A model generated the notes under the pieces. The model made no database searches. It had not been told where the DNA came from and saw nothing but the letters and a program-made list of their open reading frames with translations. Positions 48,854 to 56,733 of a DNA stretch of 64,000 bases are shown here, piece after piece. How positions within the stretch are numbered: the stretch's first letter is position 1; every line of letters begins with the position of its first letter. Position numbers and translations under genes: made by a program. Source of the stretch: a virus; IMG/VR virus record IMGVR_UViG_3300010885_020795, positions 84,446 to 148,445 of that record. One strand, 5' to 3'.

Positions 48854-51511
48854 TTAGCTAAACAACAAATCAAAGGCATTTTTTTGATCACTGGCTCTAA
48901 TATCCCACTCAAGTACACCAATCAAGTTATCAATTTTATTATTGATAATTGTTTCTTCCATGGCTTGATGATCAAAGCCCATTTCGTCGGTGAACCAACT
49001 GGGCAGTCTCATTTCATCAATAGGATATGCAATACTGGTAATGCCCATTGGATTATTCTTTAGTTTACAGACAATAACTTTCATGCCGTCTGTTATTTCC
49101 ATACTTCGGTTATCACTATATGCCTTGCGTAAACGATTCCAGTTAATGGCCGCCATGGCATGACCAACACCACACTTGCCAGTCTTATTAAAGACTTCTG
49201 TATGTTTGGTCAAGTTATTAACACGCTTGGGTGTGCCTTTTTCCCAACCTGGTCTATCCTTAAATGCTGTGCGGAATTCATTGATAGCATCAATCACATC
49301 CTGCTTGTCCTGGCCCAGCAGGACCATCATAAGAATTTTTTCCAAAAACTTTTGCATGAACTCAGGAGTGTCTGCTCGTTTCATATCAAGACCCATGGCC
49401 TTGATCTCTCCAGGTTCCCCGTCTTTGTCTTTGCGTTTGCCTTCTTTATCATAGATAAGAACTGCATAGCGTTTCTTGGTAATGTATAGACCTTTTGACG
49501 CAACGACTTCACGACCTGCTTTAATAATTTCCCCTAGGTTAGTGGGAACATTAAACGCAGTATTCATAAACTGTGGGAATGTAGCATTAACTTCTTCGGC
49601 CACAGCATCATATAGTTCAATGACTTTTTCTCTAGACCAATCAACTTCATTACGAGTAATCTGTTCTTGATAAATCGGATAAGCACTAAAGTAACAACTG
49701 TCAGTGTCACCGTAGATAATTGATTTACCTGTATGATCATATTCTCCGGTGAACATGGCATTAACCTGACTGGCCATATGTTTGGCAACCTGCCTGCCAC
49801 TGAGTGTGGTACTCTGTCCTAGTCTGTGATCAAAGAATCTACTACCTGCATTTAACAACGCACCATATGCAGAGTTCAAATTAATTTTCTTAACCAGTTG
49901 TCGCTTGTCCCAATATTCTTCTGCTACTTTGTCGCCTGAATTAATTGCTTCTCTTAATTTCTTTTGTAGTTCTTTACGTTCACTGTACCAACGAGTGAGC
50001 AGGCCTGGAATAATACCCTGCTTTTCGTAGGTAAAGATTGTGCCATTGGCACTGAGCATCCAAGGCTTACCTTGTAGATAAATCAAGTCATGGGCTTCTG
50101 CCGCTGACATTTCTGTGGCAGTACCGTTCTCCCAATCAATGACAAGATCATAGGCCTTGTTCTTGGACATAACTTCATTGTACTCATGAATAGCAAATTT
50201 ACCATCCCAATAGTCAGCAAATGCTTTACCTGAATCTAACCACTGTTTAAGTTCAGATTTAGTTTGTTGTTGACGTACTTGTCCAATGATAGTTTCCGGA
50301 CTCATATTAAGACTACGAATTAAACTAGGATACAGACTGTTCAAGTCCATGCTTCCAATCCAATCGTGTACGCCTTTTTTCGGATAAGCAACATAAGCGC
50401 CAGCGGCCTGCGTTTCACTGGACTCGCTGTGCTTACGGTCAGGTACAATTAAATTTCTGCTGTGTGCTTCGTTGATAACTGCTTGGTCTGTAACTGCCAC
50501 AGCACCCATGGTAGTTGGTAATGTAACAGTATTTGCATGAGCCAATACATTGACAAGATCGATGAACTGTAATTTTTTATCCAGTTTAACCAGCAACATA
50601 GTGTCTTGTCTATTATAAGCAATAAACTTTTCAAAGTCATTGTTATATAATTGGTCCAATGTTCCTTCGTATTGGACTTTGTTTTCGCCTAGCTCATATT
50701 CTCCAACAAAGTCCAAGCGATAGCTGGGCAATTCATGATATGTGTATTTGCGATATAGTTCAAGATAGTCTAAGTGTATGCGTCCAATGAAATCATAGGT
50801 TTCCGACAATTTACCATACTTTTCATATTCACGTTTTCTGGGTTTTGAATCCCATAGACAAAATCTACGACTATGATCAGCGCCAAGTAACTTAATAACA
50901 CGGTTAACAGTATAAGGTACGTCGTAGCCTTCACTGTTCCAACCACTGATAGTGTCAGCATCATCTAGTAGACTAAGAAAGATGTCCAACATTTCTTCTT
51001 CGGTGTTACACAGTATGGTATTCTCAAACCTATTAACAATAGCTTCCGCTTGTTCCAAGCTCATCAGTGTTGGTTTGATACACAAGGTAACTAGCCGTTC
51101 TAACCAACTTAAATAAACAGTGATAGCAGTGATTGGATTAAAAGGATCACTGGGATCCGCAAAACCCTTTACCTTGTCAAATGCAACTTCGATGTCAAAG
51201 AATGCTTTGTTAAGGTTAGGCGCTTCCGCATTTAAATAGTTTTTCTCTAAACAACGATTCAGCGGTTTGATATCGCTTTCGTATAGTTGTTTATGTCCGT
51301 ATACACGTTTTTCTTTTTCAAATGCTTTACGACTTGCTACAGCAACTTTGCTCAGTCTTTTACCGTCAATACTTGTGTATTTGCCTTTGTTATCCTGATA
51401 ATAAAATTCATAGTGCGCTGGAAATTGTTTATACTTTCTCTCACCGTCTATGCGTTCTACTACATTGATAATATCTTTTTCTTTGATGTAAACTGCGTCA
51501 ATATAACTCAT
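48854..51511 (-). CDS. gp43: T4-type family B DNA polymerase
   Basis: An 885-residue protein, close to T4 gp43 (898). Exonuclease motifs: FFDIEVAF at 104-111 (Exo I), NSEGYDVPY at 192-200 (Exo II), YNRQDT at 299-304 (Exo III). Polymerase motifs: DLNSLYPS at 389-396 (motif A), KKINLNSAYG at 541-550 (motif B), YGDTDS at 600-605 (motif C), KKRYAV later. It should have both synthesis and proofreading activity. There is no Shine-Dalgarno; TATAAT lies five bases upstream of the ATG. Confidence 0.97.
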   Translation of the reverse strand: MSYIDAVYIKEKDIINVVERIDGERKYKQFPAHYEFYYQDNKGKYTSIDGKRLSKVAVASRKAFEKEKRVYGHKQLYESDIKPLNRCLEKNYLNAEAPNLNKAFFDIEVAFDKVKGFADPSDPFNPITAITVYLSWLERLVTLCIKPTLMSLEQAEAIVNRFENTILCNTEEEMLDIFLSLLDDADTISGWNSEGYDVPYTVNRVIKLLGADHSRRFCLWDSKPRKREYEKYGKLSETYDFIGRIHLDYLELYRKYTYHELPSYRLDFVGEYELGENKVQYEGTLDQLYNNDFEKFIAYNRQDTMLLVKLDKKLQFIDLVNVLAHANTVTLPTTMGAVAVTDQAVINEAHSRNLIVPDRKHSESSETQAAGAYVAYPKKGVHDWIGSMDLNSLYPSLIRSLNMSPETIIGQVRQQQTKSELKQWLDSGKAFADYWDGKFAIHEYNEVMSKNKAYDLVIDWENGTATEMSAAEAHDLIYLQGKPWMLSANGTIFTYEKQGIIPGLLTRWYSERKELQKKLREAINSGDKVAEEYWDKRQLVKKINLNSAYGALLNAGSRFFDHRLGQSTTLSGRQVAKHMASQVNAMFTGEYDHTGKSIIYGDTDSCYFSAYPIYQEQITRNEVDWSREKVIELYDAVAEEVNATFPQFMNTAFNVPTNLGEIIKAGREVVASKGLYITKKRYAVLIYDKEGKRKDKDGEPGEIKAMGLDMKRADTPEFMQKFLEKILMMVLLGQDKQDVIDAINEFRTAFKDRPGWEKGTPKRVNNLTKHTEVFNKTGKCGVGHAMAAINWNRLRKAYSDNRSMEITDGMKVIVCKLKNNPMGITSIAYPIDEMRLPSWFTDEMGFDHQAMEETIINNKIDNLIGVLEWDIRASDQKNAFDLLFS

Positions 51512-51516
51512 AGGAT

Positions 51517-51522
51517 ATTATA
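51517..51522 (-). promoter_or_regulatory. TATAAT box at the DNA polymerase start
   Basis: A consensus -10 box with no good -35 (CTGTAA at 17 bases). It ends five bases before the ATG, so a transcript would begin at or next to the start codon. An activator-dependent (middle-type) or leaderless promoter is possible. Confidence 0.45.
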
Positions 51523-51541
51523 TATGCCTAACATATGGATT

Positions 51542-51560
51542 ACAGTATTGATAATACTGT
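51542..51560 (-). promoter_or_regulatory. Hairpin upstream of the DNA polymerase gene
   Basis: Perfect inverted repeat acagtatt-gat-aatactgt: eight base pairs, three-base loop, 30 bases before the polymerase ATG, no T tract on the - strand. T4 gp43 represses its own translation through an RNA hairpin, so this is a candidate operator. It could equally be a DNA-binding repressor site. Confidence 0.5.
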
Positions 51561-51576
51561 TGTTTGGAAAAGTCAA

Positions 51577-51834
51577 TCAACGATGTCCTGCAACTTCAAG
51601 AACTTCTTCAACTTCAGTGAAACTGTTTTGTTCTTTCTCAAATTCATTTTTGTAAGCAATTTTAAGAGCTTTCTTGAGAACAGCAGGCTTCATATCAAGC
51701 TCTTCGGCAATGCCTTTGATTGTATCACTGAGACCTTCATTGAGTGCATTGATCTCGCCGAGTACTTGGATTCCTTCGGCAAATAGTTTTTTGATTTTGG
51801 CTTTTTCTTCGCCTGAAAACATGCGCTGTGGCAT
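51577..51834 (-). CDS. DsbA-like small DNA-binding/transcription protein
   Basis: An 85-residue protein. The pattern (KIKKLFAEGIQVLGEINALNEGLSDTIKGIAEELDMKPAVLKKAL) resembles T4 DsbA, a late-transcription-associated double-stranded DNA-binding protein of 89 residues, with a long helix followed by a helix-turn-helix-like end. AAAGGAG precedes the ATG. A gene of this size and place fits early or middle control of late expression. The match is by pattern only. Confidence 0.5.
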   Translation of the reverse strand: MPQRMFSGEEKAKIKKLFAEGIQVLGEINALNEGLSDTIKGIAEELDMKPAVLKKALKIAYKNEFEKEQNSFTEVEEVLEVAGHR

Positions 51835-51860
51835 AGTTAGCTCCTTTAAAGTAAGTACTG

Positions 51861-51889
51861 ATTGTACAGCAATTATCGATAAAGGTCAA
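51861..51889 (-). promoter_or_regulatory. Sigma70-like promoter of the DsbA-like gene
   Basis: On the - strand TTGACC (51884-51889), 17-base spacer, TACAAT (51861-51866), in the gap before the DsbA-like ATG. It may also transcribe the polymerase gene downstream. Confidence 0.76.
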
Positions 51890-51891
51890 TG

Positions 51892-52128
51892 TTATTTGGT
51901 AAACAATTCTGCTTCTCGTTGTCGATTGGACAACATAGTGGGATCTTTTCGTCCATTTCGAACAGCCCATCTAAGAAATTCATCTGCGACATTTAAATCG
52001 TTTTGATTAATTTTTTTAAGTATAGTACTGTTTTGAAAAAGTACTATACCAATGTCATCGGCCAAGCTGGTCAATGCTTGAAGTTGATCAGTTGTCAACT
52101 CTACTTTAATTAAATTTTTTATCTGCAT
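51892..52128 (-). CDS. Small hypothetical protein
   Basis: A 78-residue helical protein with no known domain. Its ATG overlaps the Dps stop (TGATG), so it is probably co-translated with Dps. A TTG just upstream is the alternative start. Confidence 0.55.
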   Translation of the reverse strand: MQIKNLIKVELTTDQLQALTSLADDIGIVLFQNSTILKKINQNDLNVADEFLRWAVRNGRKDPTMLSNRQREAELFTK

Positions 52129-52649
52129 CAAGCTCTATTTAGCTTCAAGGTAGACGTTAACATCCATAGATGTTTGTCATGAGCATCTTGACGATCTGCC
52201 ATTAAGTTAGCAAGGCCATGATTGCCCACTGCTTCAGCAAGTTCGTAACATCTGACCAAGCTGTCTAATACAACACTAGAATCATCTACTAACATCTGTA
52301 TCATAGCACTGGCTGTTGGTATTTCAACTTGATCTTCTATTTCTGCTAGTTGACCGAATCTAGTAAAACTAGCTGGAGCATAAGCACCTAATGTGCGAAC
52401 ACGTTCTGCAATCGTATCTACACTACCATATACTTCTTCATAGATAGTGCTAAACAAAGCATGGTATTGTGGAAAGTTTGGACCTTCTACATTCCAGTGA
52501 AAGTTCTGTGCTTTAAGAGAAAATGCATATTCATTTGCTAAAACTATTTTGAGTGCTTGTACTAATTCATCCATACTAGATTCCTTTGAAATATTTACAT
52601 TATTTAAAGTATTATCTGTGTCATCGGCTTCAACAAAAGTATTATCCAT
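52128..52649 (-). CDS. dps: Dps-family ferritin-like protein
   Basis: A 173-residue protein. AQNFHWNVEGPNFPQYHALF with the following IYEEVYGSVDTIAERVRTLG gives the inter-subunit ferroxidase ligands (H, D, E) of Dps. The N-terminal 25 residues are an acidic Asn/Asp-rich tail. Dps stores iron and shields DNA from peroxide; in a phage it could protect DNA in the infected cell or be packaged. It overlaps the neighbouring large gene by eight bases. Confidence 0.85.
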   Translation of the reverse strand: MDNTFVEADDTDNTLNNVNISKESSMDELVQALKIVLANEYAFSLKAQNFHWNVEGPNFPQYHALFSTIYEEVYGSVDTIAERVRTLGAYAPASFTRFGQLAEIEDQVEIPTASAMIQMLVDDSSVVLDSLVRCYELAEAVGNHGLANLMADRQDAHDKHLWMLTSTLKLNRA

Positions 52650-54105
52650 TGCTTAACTCACGCTCAACTTGTTTAACCCAAGCACTGACATCGCTGGTAC
52701 CTATTTCTTCTACATCACCTACAAAGTCGGCAACACCGTCAATGGCCTGCATAATTCTTTCAGGTCCGTATTTTAATAGTAAATCATGATGGCCGCTTAA
52801 GATACGACGAGTAATAGCACTGACCACTGGATTAACAGCGTCGTTGCTTTCTGGTACTATTTCTTCTTTCTTCAATGCCTGTCTGCCATATTTCAATGAT
52901 GGTAGAACCGAAGGATGCAATTTCTGTTGAATTATAGAAGCAACAAAAGAATTTTTCTTTTCTTTGTTTTCTTTATTGCCTTCCGCCACACCTTGTTCAC
53001 TGTGTCTAATATCAGGATTATCAATTTGTTCTGCCACGCTGTTTAAGTGATCATTGGCCACAGTAATATAACTATACATCCAACCGTCTAGACTAGTACC
53101 TTGTTCTAAAACTTGTTTGATCTTCATTATATTTTCAAGAATAGCATTTACTTCACCATGTGCCATGCCATCAATTTCTTGATCTTCTGTTACACCTTGC
53201 TGTTTGCGACGAGCAAGTTCGCGAGCAACTGCTTTTAACTGTTGAGCAAACACAGGACTTTGACCTTGTTCGTCTTTGTGACTATTCCATAATCTTTGTA
53301 ATTTTTCTGTGGGAACCTTTGACAAGTCCGCATTTTCATAGACACTTTCGTTGTGACTCTTTTTATTTTTATTGTCCAAATAACCACGCTTGTTTAGTGT
53401 AGCCCAAGCAATGTTTTCTGCATCTTTACTGCTGTGGCCTGCTTGTTTTTCGCTTTTTGCAATGTGTCCGGCCATACGGTCTACTTTAGCACCTTCGCTG
53501 ACAGGAGCGCCAGTTAATGACACAGTCCATGTTTTACCAGAACTAGCAGATTTTTTCTCTGCCCATTTTTTCATGTTGTTTAAATAATTACGTTCTTCCG
53601 CACTATCGGCATAACCTTTGCCTATGATAACTTTCCAAGGTCTGCCGTTGATACTAATTTGAATATTATTTTGTTCGTGACCTAGTTCGTGCTGTAGTTC
53701 TTGACGTTTGAAATCTTGTTTTTGTTGTGCGCCTAATTTAGGTGCGTTAGGATCTGCAAAACCATGATTGTAATCTGCTTCATCTAATTCTTCACTGTTA
53801 CTGCTGGTAATCTTTTTAGCTTTGGGATCAACACCTTTGATCATATTTTCTTCTTCATCAGTGTAAGCATAAGCAAATGGTTTGTCGCTGATTTCATCAT
53901 CACTGCCATTGGTTTGTTGTTCACCATCGTGGCCAGCAACATCTTTACCAAACTTATAAAAACCATAGAACTGGTCTCCACTGAGTTCGTGCATGCCTTT
54001 GATCGCGGCCTTATGATCCTTGTGCATGCCTTCGCTCATTGCATGACCTAATCCAGTTTCATTTAGCCATGCATTGTGCTTGTTGGATAGATCATTGATT
54101 TTCAT
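52642..54105 (-). CDS. Large charged protein, possible internal virion protein
   Basis: A 487-residue protein from the ATG at 54105, which overlaps the previous stop (ATGA). It has GHAMSEGMHKDHKAAIKGMH near the N-terminus, then KRQELQHELGHEQNN (an HELGH zinc-peptidase-like string) and segments DRMAGHIAKSEKQAGHSS and IAWATLNKRG. The motifs EQGVAEG and QQGVTED resemble those of other proteins in this region. No family can be named. Packaging is inferred from the shared motifs. Confidence 0.6.
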   Translation of the reverse strand: MKINDLSNKHNAWLNETGLGHAMSEGMHKDHKAAIKGMHELSGDQFYGFYKFGKDVAGHDGEQQTNGSDDEISDKPFAYAYTDEEENMIKGVDPKAKKITSSNSEELDEADYNHGFADPNAPKLGAQQKQDFKRQELQHELGHEQNNIQISINGRPWKVIIGKGYADSAEERNYLNNMKKWAEKKSASSGKTWTVSLTGAPVSEGAKVDRMAGHIAKSEKQAGHSSKDAENIAWATLNKRGYLDNKNKKSHNESVYENADLSKVPTEKLQRLWNSHKDEQGQSPVFAQQLKAVARELARRKQQGVTEDQEIDGMAHGEVNAILENIMKIKQVLEQGTSLDGWMYSYITVANDHLNSVAEQIDNPDIRHSEQGVAEGNKENKEKKNSFVASIIQQKLHPSVLPSLKYGRQALKKEEIVPESNDAVNPVVSAITRRILSGHHDLLLKYGPERIMQAIDGVADFVGDVEEIGTSDVSAWVKQVERELSNG

Positions 54106-55187
54106 TTTTTGGCTCCAGTGTTGATACCACCTTGCCATTTCTTTTCACGATCCCATTTAACTCCCATGGCACGTTCTCTACGATTAGTACCTGCCTTGTC
54201 TAAACGATCGTCATCATGGTCTTTTTCGCTGCCGCCGTAGTTATCTGGATTAGCATGATGCTTTAAACCTGTGGCAGTTGGCTCGATGCGACCTTCTGCA
54301 ATACCGCGTAGGCTGTCAATCCATTCACGAACTTTCTTGGGACGACCACGACCACGTTTTGGTGCATTGGCATCTGGTAGTGCATGTTTACGTGGACGAC
54401 CACGGCCGCGTTTGGTTGCATTAGCATCTGGTTCTGGACGAGTGCGTGGACGACCACGGCCGCGTTTTTCTGTAGCGTCGCTGGCAGGCGCTACACGTTT
54501 TTTCTTTCCAGGCTTTTCGTTGCCCCATTCATCATAGTTGTCTTCGTCATCATTGACTTTGTCACTTCGATAACCGTATTTCTTACCAACGTTGCGTTCG
54601 CTTTCTGGATCTTTGGCATTTTTCTTCATTGCGCCTTGCATACCTTTAAGCAAGTTCATGTCAAGACCTTCGTGCAAACTATCAAAAATTCCATTTAATG
54701 CATTCAGGGAAGTTGCTTCTGCAGGACGATCCATGTCCATGCCTATTTGCATACCACCGCCTAGATGTGCATCTAATTGTTGTGTTACCCATTCGTAGGG
54801 ATCACCTGTACGTGCCTTGGAAATGCCATATGGCATTTCACCATGCAACATGTAATAGTCAAACAATGCTTCATACAAGTCATCGGCTAATTCATCACCC
54901 ATTTTAAAGTCTTTGACTTCTTTGGGGAAACGACTTAAAATGTGTTCCAGTGTTTCTGTAGTTTCGTTGAGTTGGCCTAGTCCCTGTACAAATGCATCAT
55001 GTGTGCCTTGGTCTAAACTGGATTCATATAAACCGTAAACTTCTTTAACTTCCTTGGATTCTAATACTAATAGTTCTGTTCCTGCAAGAATAGTAGCGCC
55101 GGTGTTATAACGATGTGCTTCTACGATTTTTTTAATGTTGACACGCCCTTGGTGTGCATCATTGTCGAACATTTCAAATAGTTTCAT
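54102..55187 (-). CDS. AT-hook protein with 18-residue tandem repeat
   Basis: A 361-residue protein. It starts MKLFEMFDNDAHQGR. Residues about 240-290 hold three AT-hooks, KRGRGRP, in a repeat with period 18 residues (PDANA spacers between them). AT-hooks bind the minor groove of AT-rich DNA. GIAEG follows at the end of this region. An N-terminal half of mixed alpha structure has no known domain. It may be a DNA-associated protein of the virion interior. Confidence 0.68.
   Translation of the reverse strand: MKLFEMFDNDAHQGRVNIKKIVEAHRYNTGATILAGTELLVLESKEVKEVYGLYESSLDQGTHDAFVQGLGQLNETTETLEHILSRFPKEVKDFKMGDELADDLYEALFDYYMLHGEMPYGISKARTGDPYEWVTQQLDAHLGGGMQIGMDMDRPAEATSLNALNGIFDSLHEGLDMNLLKGMQGAMKKNAKDPESERNVGKKYGYRSDKVNDDEDNYDEWGNEKPGKKKRVAPASDATEKRGRGRPRTRPEPDANATKRGRGRPRKHALPDANAPKRGRGRPKKVREWIDSLRGIAEGRIEPTATGLKHHANPDNYGGSEKDHDDDRLDKAGTNRRERAMGVKWDREKKWQGGINTGAKK
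54337..54467. repeat. 54-bp tandem repeat coding the AT-hooks
   Basis: The 23-base core cgtggacgaccacggccgcgttt occurs exactly at 54391-54413 and 54445-54467, 54 bases apart. A diverged third copy starts 54 bases earlier, near 54337. This makes the 18-residue protein period. Confidence 0.85.
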
Positions 55188-55198
55188 AATATTAACCT

Positions 55199-55384
55199 TT
55201 ATTTGTTTTCAAGAACATTCTTTACCATACGAGGTTTACTAATGTCTGTGGATTCTTTTTTGGCCCTTTTGCGGGGCATATTGCGTTTCATAGGTACAGA
55301 AAATATGTTTCCAGCTGGCGCGGCAGCAACAGCACCGCTGGCAGTAATACCCATGTCCTCGGCAATAATTTCTTTTATTTTCAT
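55199..55384 (-). CDS. Small protein with T4-capsid-targeting-like N-terminus
   Basis: A 61-residue protein. It starts MKIKEIIAED, closely similar in pattern to the T4 internal-protein targeting peptide MKTYQEFIAE, which is cut after the Glu. An Ala/Gly stretch and a basic part (RNMPRKRAKKE) follow, suiting a DNA-bound virion peptide. No Shine-Dalgarno; GATAAATA ends five bases upstream of the ATG. Confidence 0.55.
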   Translation of the reverse strand: MKIKEIIAEDMGITASGAVAAAPAGNIFSVPMKRNMPRKRAKKESTDISKPRMVKNVLENK

Positions 55385-55389
55385 AGTAT

Positions 55390-55397
55390 TATTTATC
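55390..55397 (-). promoter_or_regulatory. Late-promoter-like box GATAAATA at a start codon
   Basis: GATAAATA on the - strand, five bases before the ATG at 55384, without a Shine-Dalgarno. It would give a leaderless late transcript for the small targeting-peptide protein. Confidence 0.45.
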
Positions 55398-55419
55398 CAA
55401 TATTAATCAATATTGAAAA

Positions 55420-56733
55420 TTATTCAATGCTGGCCAACTCAGCTAGAACAGGACCTTTTTCAATGTAATTCCTGCGAACTTTGCCGTTGTTTTCTGTTTT
55501 GTGTCTAACAGTGAGGAAAATCTTACCTGAGTTCTTGTCAATGATATCTACTCTTGGATTCTTAGTAGATTCATTGTAGACGCTGTCTAAGTTTATTTGT
55601 TTAAGTTTCTTGGCCAGTTGACTGAATTTAAGAACTTTATAATGACCGCTTTCAAAGCTTACTAGTTCTATGCTGGGGTCATTTAACGTGGCAAAATAAT
55701 CAATGCCATTGATAAATTTACGAACATACATATATTCTTCGTCGTCATAGTCACCACTGAGTAACTGCTTGAGCAACATATCTGCTTGTCTGTAAATAAA
55801 TTCTATGGCAGCATCTGCGCCCTGATCCTGATATATTTCATTGTATTCAGCTTCATAGGAATCTATCAAGATACCAAACTTTGCCCACAGTTCTTTCATT
55901 TTACTAAATTCACTGCCACCCACTTGTCCCATTTGATCGCTGCCTGCTTTTAAGCTGATGTTTAGTTTACGTTTGTCAACACGACCGGTTTTAGGATCTG
56001 TTACATAAACTTCAACGTCTGTTTTACGAGTCTTTTCTCCACTGACTCCATCGCTGACCACATTAATAATGTCGGGTTTACCGTTCATAAAGAAATACTC
56101 GCTGTACTCCTGTGCTCTAGTACTGTTGGCATAGGCCAGCGCACTGGCCAGCAAATCATTTAATAACGGACGTTTTTTTGGATCCATGATGTCTCTATAT
56201 GGAGCCGCTTTTAATCTTAGAGTGAACTGTATTTTATCATTTACCACAGTACGACCTTTGTCTTTTACTTCTATGCTGTAGTTGTCTTCGCCGGTGTTTT
56301 TTAATTGATCTATTACTGCCCATACTTCAGGACCACCAACGTTGCCAATACCACTGCTGACTCTAGCACTTAATTTGGCAAACATTGCCGCACCTAGAAT
56401 ACCTTCTGCAATTTCACCTCTGTTGGCCACTTTATCTGCGGTAAGTCCAGTGCCGCCAAATTCTGCTGTTTTAGCAAAGCTTGACAGTGGTTTAAGTCCC
56501 TTGTTAGTCTGCACACTGATGGCACCGCGTAGTGTACCTTCATCGGCTAGCTGTTGTAGTCTCTCTGCTTCTTCGGGTTTGATCTTTACTTTACTGCCAT
56601 CAACTAATTCAAACGTGCCGTTGTCTGTGATTTTAGCGATAAGAATGCCTAACTTTTCATAGTTACGTTTGGCCAACTCCGCTGGCGACAAATTAGAAGC
56701 TTCTAACAGTGATTTTATTTCAAGTAATCTCAT
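55420..56733 (-). CDS. Large protein with possible PD-(D/E)xK nuclease core
   Basis: A 437-residue protein. RGEIAEGILGAAM (E107, E110) followed by TDVEVYV (D239) and, 20 residues on, NISLKAG (K262) fits the E ... D ... xxK order of PD-(D/E)xK nucleases, although the linking region is long. It begins MRLLEIKSLLEASNLS, like other proteins of this region. The C-terminus is a beta-rich domain (RVDIIDKNSGKIFLTVRHK). A DNase delivered with the phage DNA is one option. Confidence 0.5.
   Translation of the reverse strand: MRLLEIKSLLEASNLSPAELAKRNYEKLGILIAKITDNGTFELVDGSKVKIKPEEAERLQQLADEGTLRGAISVQTNKGLKPLSSFAKTAEFGGTGLTADKVANRGEIAEGILGAAMFAKLSARVSSGIGNVGGPEVWAVIDQLKNTGEDNYSIEVKDKGRTVVNDKIQFTLRLKAAPYRDIMDPKKRPLLNDLLASALAYANSTRAQEYSEYFFMNGKPDIINVVSDGVSGEKTRKTDVEVYVTDPKTGRVDKRKLNISLKAGSDQMGQVGGSEFSKMKELWAKFGILIDSYEAEYNEIYQDQGADAAIEFIYRQADMLLKQLLSGDYDDEEYMYVRKFINGIDYFATLNDPSIELVSFESGHYKVLKFSQLAKKLKQINLDSVYNESTKNPRVDIIDKNSGKIFLTVRHKTENNGKVRRNYIEKGPVLAELASIE

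Noticed and set aside
53680-53730. HELGH string in the 52.6-kb protein as proof of a zinc peptidase
   Set aside because: The surrounding sequence is Gln/Glu-rich and lacks a helix-glycine-third-ligand pattern I could defend, so I only mention it.
54271-54907. Several + strand frames of 60-105 residues over the AT-hook gene
   Set aside because: They are shadows created by the GC-rich repeat; none has a ribosome site or sensible product.
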